DNA from: JACMNW01 sp963708425
GTDB taxonomy: Bacteria; Pseudomonadota; Alphaproteobacteria; Rhodobacterales; Rhodobacteraceae
Length of the DNA stretch: 64,000 nt
Reading direction: 5' to 3'
Assembly (NCBI GenBank): GCA_963708425.1
Contig: OY970206.1
Span: forward strand, 2,542,001 to 2,606,000
Shown here: one piece after another, positions 9,003 to 16,322 of the stretch
Position numbering within the stretch: the first letter of the stretch is position 1
Layout: each line of letters begins with the position of its first letter
The notes under the pieces: generated by a model
The model's input: only the letters and a program-made list of their open reading frames with translations
Databases searched by the model: none
Told to the model about the DNA's origin: nothing
Translations under genes and position numbers: made by a program

Positions 9003-10046
9003 ATGAAACAAGTTCCATTCGGCGATACCGGGATGGTCGTATCGCAGTTGTGCCTCGGCACGATGACGTGGGGCAGCCAAAACACCGAAGGCGAAGCACA
9101 CGATCAGATCGCGCTGGCGCTGGAGCACGGTGTTACGTTTTGGGATACGGCCGAGATGTATCCGACCAATCCTGTACGGGCCGAAACGGTTGGGCGCACG
9201 GAAGAGATTATCGGCAATTGGTTCGCGGCGTCGGGAAAGCGTGACCAAGTGGTGCTGGCATCAAAGCTGGCGGGAAATGGTCAGGCCATGGTGCGGGGTG
9301 GTGCGCCAATTACCGGGGCCAGTTTGCGCAGCGCGCTTGAGGCGGCATTGACGCGTCTGCGCACTGATTACATCGATGTTTACCAACTGCATTGGCCGAA
9401 CCGGGGATCGTACCATTTTCGGAAGATGTGGGCGTATGAGCCGCTGTTTCAAAGCCACGATGCCGTGGATGCGAATATGGTGGATGTGCTGGGGGCTGCC
9501 AAAGCGCTGATTGCCGAAGGCAAGATACGGGCGATTGGATTGTCGAACGAAACCGTCTGGGGGGCGGGGCGGTGGCTGCATTTGGCGCAGGCGCTGGGGC
9601 TGCCGCGCATGGTTTCGGTGCAGAATGAATATTCGCTACTGTGCCGACAGTTTGATACCGACTGGGCGGAACATTCCGTGATGGAGAACATGCCGCTGCT
9701 GGCATTCTCACCACTGGCTGCGGGGTTGCTGTCAGGCAAATATGCGGGCGATGTGACGCCGGAGGGCACGCGCCGCAGCTACACGCCCGATCTTGGTGGC
9801 CGCATAACGCCCTATGTGTTTGAGGCAGTTGCGGCCTATATGGGCATTGCGGCGCGGCACCGGATTGACCCGTGCCAAATGGCGATTGCCTGGTGCATGA
9901 CGCGGCCTTTCCCGGTGATCCCGATCATTGGGGCGACAACGCTGGGGCAGCTGGGCAACAACATCGCTGCCGCCGACCTCGTGCTATCGCCCGAGGTGAT
10001 GGCGGATATTGCGGCGGCGCATCGCGCATATCCGGCGCCCTATTGA
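9003..10046 (+). CDS. Aldo/keto reductase (Tas-like)
   Basis: 347 residues from the ATG at 9003, preceded by AAGGATCAGG; the longer open frame upstream is not like the family. A TIM-barrel NADPH oxidoreductase. The catalytic tetrad is visible: Asp48 and Tyr53 (FWDTAEMYP), Lys88 (VVLASKLAG) and the His in VYQLHWPNR. The C-terminal stretch FPVIPIIGATTLGQLGNNI is the cofactor phosphate-binding loop. Segment and length match the Tas/YghZ branch, whose physiological substrates are poorly known. It appears to be a single-gene unit. Confidence 0.92.
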   Translation: MKQVPFGDTGMVVSQLCLGTMTWGSQNTEGEAHDQIALALEHGVTFWDTAEMYPTNPVRAETVGRTEEIIGNWFAASGKRDQVVLASKLAGNGQAMVRGGAPITGASLRSALEAALTRLRTDYIDVYQLHWPNRGSYHFRKMWAYEPLFQSHDAVDANMVDVLGAAKALIAEGKIRAIGLSNETVWGAGRWLHLAQALGLPRMVSVQNEYSLLCRQFDTDWAEHSVMENMPLLAFSPLAAGLLSGKYAGDVTPEGTRRSYTPDLGGRITPYVFEAVAAYMGIAARHRIDPCQMAIAWCMTRPFPVIPIIGATTLGQLGNNIAAADLVLSPEVMADIAAAHRAYPAPY

Positions 10047-10060
10047 CGGGCCTTGCGCGC

Positions 10061-10077
10061 GGCCCTGTGATAGGGCC
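10061..10077 (+). terminator. Hairpin after aldo/keto reductase
   Basis: GGCCCT (10061-10066), loop of five, AGGGCC (10072-10077). No T-tract, so a terminator role is tentative. Confidence 0.4.
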
Positions 10078-10121
10078 ATCTGCAACCACCAGATGTTTTG
10101 TTCAGGAAGTTCGATCACCCC

Positions 10122-10628
10122 ATGCGGTTAAGTCACCTTGCCCTTGTTTTGCTGTTGCCGCTATTGCTGGCGTGCAAACTGCTGCCGCAGAGTGGTGATC
10201 AGCCGTCGGATACGGGGCAGGATGGGATCAGTGAAACGGCGCTGACAGATGGCGAAAATCAGGCGGAGAGTACAGGTATTCGGCCAAAGGCGCGCCCCGG
10301 AGCGGAAGCGGCTGTTGCCGCACCGGATGAAAATGTAGTGGGAGCCAAACCGGTAGTCCCCGAGCCAGTTGCCGAGCCAGTTGCAGAGAAATCGCGGGAG
10401 CAGATCCTTTGCGAAAAGCGGGGTGGCAGCTGGGACAATGCAGGGAAGCCGGGCACAATGGCCTGCATCAAGCGGACGAGGGATGCAGGTAAAGCGTGCA
10501 AAAAGCAAAGCAACTGCGAGTCTGTTTGTTTGGCGAGGTCGCGCACCTGTGCGCCAGTCAAGCCGCTGTTTGGCTGTAACGAGATTTTGCAAGATGACGG
10601 CAGGCGGGTGACTTTGTGCATAGATTGA
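10122..10628 (+). CDS. Small cysteine-rich lipoprotein
   Basis: 168 residues from the ATG at 10122 (the open frame also allows a TTG at 10098). A lipoprotein signal is clear: hydrophobic LALVLLLPLLLAC with the lipobox cysteine at residue 18. A low-complexity linker rich in Pro, Ala, Val and Glu (VVPEPVAEPVAEKS) leads to a C-terminal region with eight cysteines (CEKRGGSWDN, KACKKQSNCESVCLARSRTC, GCNEI, TLCID) likely forming disulfides in the periplasm. I do not recognise the family for certain. It ends inside the next start codon (TGATG), so the two lipoproteins are translationally coupled. Confidence 0.75.
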   Translation: MRLSHLALVLLLPLLLACKLLPQSGDQPSDTGQDGISETALTDGENQAESTGIRPKARPGAEAAVAAPDENVVGAKPVVPEPVAEPVAEKSREQILCEKRGGSWDNAGKPGTMACIKRTRDAGKACKKQSNCESVCLARSRTCAPVKPLFGCNEILQDDGRRVTLCID

Positions 10629-11143
10629 TGTTTTTGCTTTGTATGACGGTGGCTGCGTGTGCGCCGAAGGTCGGGGCAGATGGTGGTGTTTATCGCAATA
10701 CCGCAGCGCCGATCTATTCGAATGCAGTGTTCGATGAGGGGAAGCTGGAGGGGCGGTGGGATCAGGTTGCGGCGTTTGCAGCGGGACCTGAGAACGGCTG
10801 CCGTCCGGGCGGGGCAGAGTTTGCGCGTAAGGGCGGGGTGATGCAGGTGACGTATCGGCTGTGTCTGTCCGGGCGTGAGGTGGCCGGGGCGGGGCCGATA
10901 TCCACCTCTGGCCCCGGAAGGTTCGGCATTGGCGGCAAGGACGGTATTGGCCAAGATTGGTGGGTGCTGTGGGTGGACGAGGGGTATCGCACGCTGGCGA
11001 TTGGCAATCCGTCGGGGACGTTCGGGTTTATTTTGAACCGCGGTAAGTCGATGCCCGCGGACAGGCTGACGGCTGCGGAGGAAGTGTTCGATTTCAATGG
11101 GTATGATACCGGCAAACTTGGCGGCTTTGGTGCCCAGCGTTGA
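10628..11143 (+). CDS. Lipocalin-like lipoprotein
   Basis: 171 residues from the ATG at 10628, which overlaps the previous stop by one base; a GTG at 10616 is the alternative. Lipobox CMTVAAC gives a lipidated cysteine at residue 11. Then LEGRWDQVAAF resembles the lipocalin GxW signature of the Blc/apolipoprotein D kind, and WVLWVDEGYRTLAIGNPSG resembles the conserved middle strands of bacterial lipocalins. It would be an outer-membrane-anchored barrel that binds a lipid-like ligand. Pairing with the cysteine-rich lipoprotein suggests an envelope role; the ligand is unknown. Confidence 0.72.
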   Translation: MFLLCMTVAACAPKVGADGGVYRNTAAPIYSNAVFDEGKLEGRWDQVAAFAAGPENGCRPGGAEFARKGGVMQVTYRLCLSGREVAGAGPISTSGPGRFGIGGKDGIGQDWWVLWVDEGYRTLAIGNPSGTFGFILNRGKSMPADRLTAAEEVFDFNGYDTGKLGGFGAQR

Positions 11144-11150
11144 TATTGTT

Positions 11151-11996
11151 TTAGATGATGTCGGCCCGCAGGCCGCGCAGATGATCGCCAACATCGCGCG
11201 CGCTTAGGCTGGCCTCGCGGACAAGCCAATCAAAATGTTGTGCCACTTTCGCCACTCGCGCGGAATCGCGAAAGGCGATGTAGTGGCGGCCAAGGTAGAC
11301 CACCGCCAGCAGCGGCCCGAACACCGTCACCGGGGCGGAAAATACCCGACGGGCATCGAACAGATAAATCCGCAGGGATGGGTAAAGTTGATCGCACAGG
11401 GTGATCAGGCGATCCATCTGTTCCAGCCTGATGGCGGCAGGCAGGCCGTCGTAGTAGCCCGTAGCGGCGGCAAAGGCCGCGACTTCGTGCATCGGCATGG
11501 CAATTTCATAGTCCGACCGCGCGCCGCGCATCCAGGCAAGCCGGTCTTCAAATGCACCCAAAGCTTGTTCAGCGGTACGGCCAAGCTGCGGGCGATATTC
11601 CCATTCTACCATGGCGTTGGTTTTCAGCATGTCGGGCAGGGTGGCGGGGACATGGCGGATTTTGTAGCCAGCGGCTTCGCGGTGCCAATCAAAGATTGCC
11701 TCGTCGATCAGCGCGCGTGGAGCCTCTGTTATGGTCAGCGAGGTGGCCAGCAAATCAGCCAGCGGTTCGGGGCGCTCTGACAGGCCCAAAAGCCAATCGG
11801 CGCTGATGCCAAGCGTTGCGGCGCAATCGGCGGCAAGTTGGGCATTTGGCAGGCGTTTGCCGGGGGCAAGCAGTTGCGAGACGGTCGAACGATCAACCTT
11901 TACCGCGCGGGCCAGCGCGCTTTGGGTCAGTGAGCGTTCGGCCATGGCTTCGGCCAGCCGCGTCTTGAATAGGTCTGCGCGAACGCGTTTGTCCAT
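11151..11996 (-). CDS. XRE-family regulator with C-terminal sensory domain
   Basis: 281 residues from the ATG at 11996, preceded by AGGTGG; a GTG at 12005 is possible. Residues about 7-60 form an XRE helix-turn-helix (LTQSALARAVKVDRSTVSQLL). The remaining 210 residues are a ligand or dimer domain that I do not recognise (FDWHREAAGYKIRHVPATLP, LRIYLFDARRVFSAPVTVFG). It is divergent from the fatty-acid desaturase gene, with a 4-bp inverted repeat CACC-tatt-GGTG in between, so control of that gene is the obvious hypothesis. Confidence 0.82.
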   Translation of the reverse strand: MDKRVRADLFKTRLAEAMAERSLTQSALARAVKVDRSTVSQLLAPGKRLPNAQLAADCAATLGISADWLLGLSERPEPLADLLATSLTITEAPRALIDEAIFDWHREAAGYKIRHVPATLPDMLKTNAMVEWEYRPQLGRTAEQALGAFEDRLAWMRGARSDYEIAMPMHEVAAFAAATGYYDGLPAAIRLEQMDRLITLCDQLYPSLRIYLFDARRVFSAPVTVFGPLLAVVYLGRHYIAFRDSARVAKVAQHFDWLVREASLSARDVGDHLRGLRADII

Positions 11997-12002
11997 AATA
12001 TC

Positions 12003-12059
12003 CACCTATTGGTGACTTTTCGAAACTGTGTTGACTTATTGTTGCGTATCTTCTGAATT
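12003..12059 (+). promoter_or_regulatory. Promoter/operator region of desaturase and XRE gene
   Basis: CACCTATTGGTG at 12003-12014 is a small inverted repeat at the start of the XRE gene. TTGACT at 12031-12036 with TGAATT 17 bp later (12054-12059) is a plausible sigma-70 promoter for the desaturase. A start near 12066 would make the ATG at 12071 nearly leaderless, or place a TTG at 12116 behind a GGGGAAAA ribosome site. Confidence 0.4.
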
Positions 12060-12070
12060 CCCCACACCTG

Positions 12071-13024
12071 ATGCAAGTGGTAATCATAAGGCAAGAAACC
12101 TGTCCGGGGAAAATTTTGAAGACTGATCAGCCTGTTGTCGAGTGGCCTACGCTAATTGTGATGATTGCGACCTACCTGACCCTCGGTCTGGCGACGACAT
12201 GGCTTTCTGAGTTTTCCTTGCCGCTGGCGATCTTTGTAACCTGCATTGCCGTCGCGCAGTTTTCATCGCTTCAGCACGAGGTTTTGCACGGGCATCCGTT
12301 CCGCAACCGGCTGTTAAGCGAGGCGACGGTTTTTCTGGCGGTGACGGTGTTCGTTCCCTATATCCGGTTCAAGGATACCCATCTTGCGCATCACCATGAT
12401 CCAATCCTGACGGACCCCTATGATGACCCGGAATCGAACTTTCTTGATCCAGAAGTGTGGGACGGGATGCCTAAAATCGCAAAGACCTTGTACAAAGCGA
12501 ACAACACGCTGCTTGGGCGGATTTTGTTCGGGCCGGCGGTCTCGATCTGGTCTTTTGTTACGGGCGACGTGCGGGCCATTATGAACGGCAACCGTCATGT
12601 CCTGAACGCGTGGGTGTTACATGGGTTGGGCGTGCTGATGGTGTTTGGCTGGCTTTGGGCGACGGATGGAATGCCGATCTGGGGCTATCTGATCGCCGCT
12701 TATTTCGGGTTTGGATTGCTGAAAATCCGGACGTTTCTGGAACACCGCGCGCATGATCTGGCGCGGGCAAGATCGGTGGTAATTGCGGATCGGGGGTTCT
12801 TTGCGCTGCTGTTTTTGAACAATAACTTCCATTCGGTGCATCACAGCCAGCCCGGCCTTGCCTGGTATCGGCTGCCGCGTTTGTTTGCCGAAAACCGCGA
12901 GCATTATCTGGCGCGAAATGACGGCTACTTTTTTGCGTCGTATTGGCAGATTTTCAGGCGGTATTTCTTTCACGCGAAAGACCCGGTTCCGCATCCATTG
13001 TGGACTGACACTGATAAGCGTTGA
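12071..13024 (+). CDS. Membrane fatty acid desaturase
   Basis: 317 residues as drawn. Integral-membrane diiron desaturase of the FA_desaturase family. The three histidine boxes are present: HEVLHGH, HLAHHHD and HSVHHSQP, and hydrophobic segments lie between them. It would introduce a double bond in an acyl chain or a related lipid at the inner membrane. Start uncertain: TTG at 12116 with a GGGGA site 9 bp before it would give MKTDQPVVEWPTL, which looks more like the family N-terminus. The divergent XRE protein is the likely regulator. Confidence 0.88.
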   Translation: MQVVIIRQETCPGKILKTDQPVVEWPTLIVMIATYLTLGLATTWLSEFSLPLAIFVTCIAVAQFSSLQHEVLHGHPFRNRLLSEATVFLAVTVFVPYIRFKDTHLAHHHDPILTDPYDDPESNFLDPEVWDGMPKIAKTLYKANNTLLGRILFGPAVSIWSFVTGDVRAIMNGNRHVLNAWVLHGLGVLMVFGWLWATDGMPIWGYLIAAYFGFGLLKIRTFLEHRAHDLARARSVVIADRGFFALLFLNNNFHSVHHSQPGLAWYRLPRLFAENREHYLARNDGYFFASYWQIFRRYFFHAKDPVPHPLWTDTDKR

Positions 13025-13032
13025 GCGCCGAC

Positions 13033-13668
13033 TTAGACCAAACGGCGGAAAGTTGGCACTGCGCCGGAATTATCGAAGAACGGCACACCGGCGATATCTG
13101 ATCCACCACGCAGAAGGTGAGTGACCTCGGAAAGCACAACTTCGGTGATGAAGGGCAGATCAAGGGCGCGGGCTTTTGCGAGGCTGATCCAGTGCAGGTG
13201 CGACAGCTCGTCCGATGCGGCGCTGAAATCATCGGGATCACCCGTAACCCACGTGCCATTGGCCAGAAAGAAGCGCGCGTCAAAGCGGCGGCTGCGGCCG
13301 GGTGGCGTTATGGCGCGGAAGATGAAGTGAAGCCCGTCTTGGTGGGGTTGCGACGCGCTCAGGCGGAGGCCGGTTTCTTCCCAAAGTTCGCGCAGTGCAG
13401 CGGCGGCGATGGTGCTGGGCAGCGGCGCGTCGGGCGGGCAGTTTAGGCATAGGCGGGTTGCGGATAAAGGGTGAAGGGGAACGGCTGGCGTTAAGCCAGC
13501 ATCAGAGTCATCAATTGCGCCACCCGGAAAGACGTATTTCGACGGCATGAACGCCGCTTGTGCGCCGCGTTGGCCCATCAACACCTCTGGCCCGTCGCTG
13601 CCGTTGCGCCAAAGCACGGTGGTTGCGGCGGGACGGATTTGCAGGGTTTGGCCGTCTTCAGGCGGCAC
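13033..13668 (-). CDS. NUDIX hydrolase
   Basis: About 211 residues if translation begins at the GTG at 13668; a TTG at 13674 is equally possible. Longer upstream reading would run through the DUF983 gene. The NUDIX box is split by an insertion: FPGGAIDD, then about 35 residues, then AAALRELWEETGLRL with the REXXEE metal-binding core. The long insertion matches the NUDT7/CoA-diphosphatase-like alphaproteobacterial group, but the substrate cannot be assigned. The start overlaps the end of the DUF983 gene by about ten bases, so both belong to one transcript. Confidence 0.85.
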   Translation of the reverse strand: MPPEDGQTLQIRPAATTVLWRNGSDGPEVLMGQRGAQAAFMPSKYVFPGGAIDDSDAGLTPAVPLHPLSATRLCLNCPPDAPLPSTIAAAALRELWEETGLRLSASQPHQDGLHFIFRAITPPGRSRRFDARFFLANGTWVTGDPDDFSAASDELSHLHWISLAKARALDLPFITEVVLSEVTHLLRGGSDIAGVPFFDNSGAVPTFRRLV

Positions 13669-14053
13669 TGCCAAATCCGTGCATCCGCTTCGCCCATTGC
13701 AGAGCCACGAGCGCGCCCTTGAGTCTGGGCAGTAAGAAAAGCGACAGGGCAACGGTGCCCACAGTAAAAGCAGTGGCCAAGGCCCAAGGATCGGGCCGCA
13801 GTTTGGTGAAGGCAACCAAGATCAGCGGTGCCATGATATGACCCACGATCAGAATGGTCAGATATGCCGGGCCATCATCGGCGCGGTGATGATGCAGTGC
13901 CTCGCCGCAGACCGAGCAGTTTTCATTGACCTTCAGATACCCGCGCAACATGCGGCCCGTCCCGCAATTGGGGCAGCGCCGCTGCCAGCCACGCAGCAAC
14001 GCGGGCTTCAGAGGACGGTCTTCACCTTGGTCGGCGGTGATTTCAAGGGGCAT
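13658..14053 (-). CDS. DUF983 membrane protein
   Basis: 131 residues from the ATG at 14053, with AAAGGA upstream. The N-terminal half carries a CPNCG...CSVCG zinc-ribbon-like pair and the family stretch RADDGPAYLTILIVGH. Two membrane helices follow (about 67-85 and 92-110). DUF983 proteins are small inner-membrane proteins conserved in alphaproteobacteria; some are encoded close to cytochrome oxidase genes, and their function is not established. Here it precedes a NUDIX hydrolase gene with overlapping ends. Confidence 0.85.
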   Translation of the reverse strand: MPLEITADQGEDRPLKPALLRGWQRRCPNCGTGRMLRGYLKVNENCSVCGEALHHHRADDGPAYLTILIVGHIMAPLILVAFTKLRPDPWALATAFTVGTVALSLFLLPRLKGALVALQWAKRMHGFGSAA

Positions 14054-14251
14054 AGCGAAGTTGTCCTTTGTCGGGCGGATAAACCTTCTGCAGATTGCCA
14101 TACGCCCGAAACGGGGGGTGATGGAAGGGGAATGCAGGCCTTGCGGCCACTTGTCGCGAAATCTTGCTTTGGTACGACGGAAAACAATCCGTGCGTCGTT
14201 TGATTTATCAGAAGGCCGCATCGGACTGCTGGCCAGATAATCAAGGACACC

Positions 14252-14737
14252 ATGATGACCTCGAAGAAAACACTGGCACTGCTGGCAATTGGCGCAGTTT
14301 TTGCAAGCTCGGTCGCCGCAATGGCGCAGGATGATATGATGGGACGTCGCGGCGGAATGCCGATTATGAACTTTGACGCGATTGATGCCGACAAAGACGG
14401 CAAGATTACTGCAGAAGAGTTTGCTGCGTTTCGGACTGCCGAATTTGCCAAGGCTGACACCAATTCCGATGGTCAGATAAGTGCTGATGAGCTGGCCGCA
14501 AAGCACGTAACCGAGATGACGGCGCGGGCGGCGGAGATGTCGGCCAAGATGATCGAGCGGATGGATGAAAACGGCGATAGCCTTTTGTCACCCGAAGAAA
14601 TGGAAAACGGACCGCGCCCGGTTTCGATGTTTGAGCGTGCTGATAAGGACGGTGACGGCGCCATTTCCAAGGACGAAGCCGAAGCGATGGGCGACAAGAT
14701 GCGCGGGCATCGCGGTAAACACGGCCGTAAGGGCTAA
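14252..14737 (+). CDS. Secreted EF-hand calcium-binding protein
   Basis: 161 residues (a second ATG at 14255 is possible). The signal peptide ends near ASSVAAMAQ. Four EF-hand loops follow: DADKDGKITAEEF, DTNSDGQISADEL, DENGDSLLSPEEM and DKDGDGAISKDEA, all with the required oxygen ligands. A basic tail (RGHRGKHGRKG) ends the protein. It should bind calcium in the periplasm. It lies just upstream of an ECF sigma operon, an arrangement recurring in Rhodobacteraceae, which suggests a shared envelope-stress or metal-sensing role. A hairpin separates it from the sigma gene. Confidence 0.9.
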   Translation: MMTSKKTLALLAIGAVFASSVAAMAQDDMMGRRGGMPIMNFDAIDADKDGKITAEEFAAFRTAEFAKADTNSDGQISADELAAKHVTEMTARAAEMSAKMIERMDENGDSLLSPEEMENGPRPVSMFERADKDGDGAISKDEAEAMGDKMRGHRGKHGRKG

Positions 14738-14758
14738 GTTGACGGTTGAGTTTCCGAT

Positions 14759-14792
14759 GGCTCTGCCGGCGCCGTTTGCTGGCAGGGCCTTT
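14759..14792 (+). terminator. Terminator after EF-hand gene
   Basis: GGCTCTGCCGGC (14759-14770) pairs with GCTGGCAGGGCC (14778-14789), with G-U pairs tolerated, and is followed by TTT. It separates the EF-hand gene from the sigma operon. Confidence 0.65.
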
Positions 14793-14828
14793 GCGTATCT
14801 GGTGAGTTTCGACTAAACCCGAGGCACG

Positions 14829-15425
14829 ATGGACATGGCCTTTGACGCCCTTTCTGACGTCTCGGATGAGGCGCTGCTGGTGCTCTATGCGAATGGGGAT
14901 GCTGGTGCTGCGCGTGCGCTGACGCTGCGATTGGTGCCGCGGGTTTTGGGCTATGCTGCACGGTTGCTGAGCGACAGGGCAGAGGCCGAGGATGTGGCGC
15001 AAGAGGCGATGTTGCGGCTGTGGCGAATAGCACCTGACTGGCGGCAGGGCGAGGCGAAGGTTTCGACCTGGCTGTACCGGGTGGTGACGAACCTGTGCAC
15101 TGATCGTTTGCGGGTGCGGCAGCGGCGAAAGGTTACGACGCTGGATGATGCGCCGGATATTGAAGACGGCGCCCCGGCGGTTGATGCGACGTTGATCGAG
15201 GCGGACCGAATGGCGGCGCTGAACGCGGCGCTGCTGGCTTTGCCTGATCGGCAGCGGGAGGCGGTGGTTTTGAGGCATATCGAAGGGTTGTCAAACCCCG
15301 AAATTGCGGCGGTGATGGATATCGGGATTGAGGCGGTCGAAAGTTTGATCGCGCGCGGAAAACGGGCGCTGACCGCCAATCTGTCGGGGCGACGTGAGGA
15401 GCTGGGCTATGACGAAGGGAACTGA
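14829..15425 (+). CDS. ECF-type RNA polymerase sigma factor
   Basis: 198 residues with the two essential ECF regions. Region 2: EDVAQEAMLRLWRIAPDWRQ, then STWLYRVVTNLCTDRLR. Region 4: LPDRQREAVVLRHIEGLSNP with the helix-turn-helix EIAAVMDIGIEAVESLIARG. Directs RNA polymerase to a set of stress promoters. The downstream small membrane protein is in the place of an anti-sigma factor, and the third gene encodes a periplasmic Spy/CpxP-like protein, so an envelope signal is likely. Confidence 0.93.
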   Translation: MDMAFDALSDVSDEALLVLYANGDAGAARALTLRLVPRVLGYAARLLSDRAEAEDVAQEAMLRLWRIAPDWRQGEAKVSTWLYRVVTNLCTDRLRVRQRRKVTTLDDAPDIEDGAPAVDATLIEADRMAALNAALLALPDRQREAVVLRHIEGLSNPEIAAVMDIGIEAVESLIARGKRALTANLSGRREELGYDEGN

Positions 15426-15426
15426 C

Positions 15427-15777
15427 ATGCGCGAACAGGATCTGGATGATCTATTCGCCGAAGCACGCGCGCAGGTGCTGCCGGAAAACACGGGCTTGCT
15501 GGCGCGGGTGTTGGCGGATGCCGAGCAGAACATGCCGCAGGAGGTGGTGCAGGCGCGTGTTGTGTCGCGTGGCCCGGGTTTTTGGGCGCAGGTTGCGGCA
15601 GTGTTGGGCGGCAAGGGGGTGCTTGCGGGGCTGGGCACGGCGGCGGTGGCAGGCGTTATGATTGGCTTTGTGCAACCTGCGTCCCTTTCGACCGTTACCG
15701 ATCTGATTTTGGCGGAAACGCCGCTTGACGAAGTGGACCTTCTTCCCGGCATTGATGCCATTTTGACAGAGGGATAG
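15427..15777 (+). CDS. Small single-pass membrane protein, putative anti-sigma factor
   Basis: 116 residues from the ATG at 15427, with GAAGGGA 8 bp upstream; an ATG at 15409 overlaps the sigma gene. An acidic cytoplasmic N-terminus (REQDLDDLFAEARAQ) is followed by one membrane helix at about residues 62-80 (GLGTAAVAGVMIGFV) and a short acidic outside tail. It starts right after the sigma gene and sits in the anti-sigma position, but no zinc-binding anti-sigma motif (HxxxCxxC) is visible, so the role is inferred from position only. Confidence 0.75.
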   Translation: MREQDLDDLFAEARAQVLPENTGLLARVLADAEQNMPQEVVQARVVSRGPGFWAQVAAVLGGKGVLAGLGTAAVAGVMIGFVQPASLSTVTDLILAETPLDEVDLLPGIDAILTEG

Positions 15778-15780
15778 ACG

Positions 15781-16299
15781 ATGGATTCCCCCAATAACGC
15801 AGGCAATACTGATCTGACGCCGAAGCCCGGTTCAACGGGGCGGTGGCTGCGGATTGCGCTTGCCGTGTCTTTGGCAATCAACCTTGGGATTGTGGGGATG
15901 GTGGCTGGAGCGGTGTTTCGCAATGGCGGACCGCGGCACGGTGCAACCCTAGCCCGCGATGTGGGATTTGGCCCGTTTACCGACGCGCTTTCGAAAGAAG
16001 ACCGTAGCAAGTTGCGCCGCGCGTTTTTGGGGGCAGTGCCGGAATTGCGCGACAGTCGCAAAGCGGTGCGCGCGGATTTTGCCGAACTATTGGAACAGTT
16101 GCGGGCGTCACGGTTTGATGCGGACGCTTTGCGCGCAGTGTTTGATCGGCAGAACGCGCGCAATGCTGAACGGTTAGAGCTGGGCCAGCGGCTGATTTTT
16201 GATCTTGTGGTGGGCATGACGCCGGAGGCGCGAGCGGCGTTTGCCGACAGCTTGGAGCAAAGTCTGACCAGAGGGTCAAAGCGGCGCGACCGGCAGTAG
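15781..16299 (+). CDS. Periplasmic heavy-metal sensor-like protein (Spy/CpxP/ZraP type)
   Basis: 172 residues. One N-terminal membrane anchor at about 22-44 (LRIALAVSLAINLGIVGMV), then a helical, Arg/Ala/Leu-rich periplasmic part (LSKEDRSKLRRAFLGAVPEL, then SRKAVRADFAELLEQLRASR) typical of the metal-sensor family DUF305/CpxP-like proteins. It is the third gene of the sigma operon, 3 bp behind the second, and is likely the periplasmic sensor or chaperone of this signalling unit. Confidence 0.82.
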   Translation: MDSPNNAGNTDLTPKPGSTGRWLRIALAVSLAINLGIVGMVAGAVFRNGGPRHGATLARDVGFGPFTDALSKEDRSKLRRAFLGAVPELRDSRKAVRADFAELLEQLRASRFDADALRAVFDRQNARNAERLELGQRLIFDLVVGMTPEARAAFADSLEQSLTRGSKRRDRQ

Positions 16300-16322
16300 G
16301 TGCGGTAGGATTGCCCGCGTGC

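Noticed and set aside
13669..13815. Upstream extension of the NUDIX frame
   Set aside because: It lies inside DUF983 in another frame and lacks NUDIX-family likeness.
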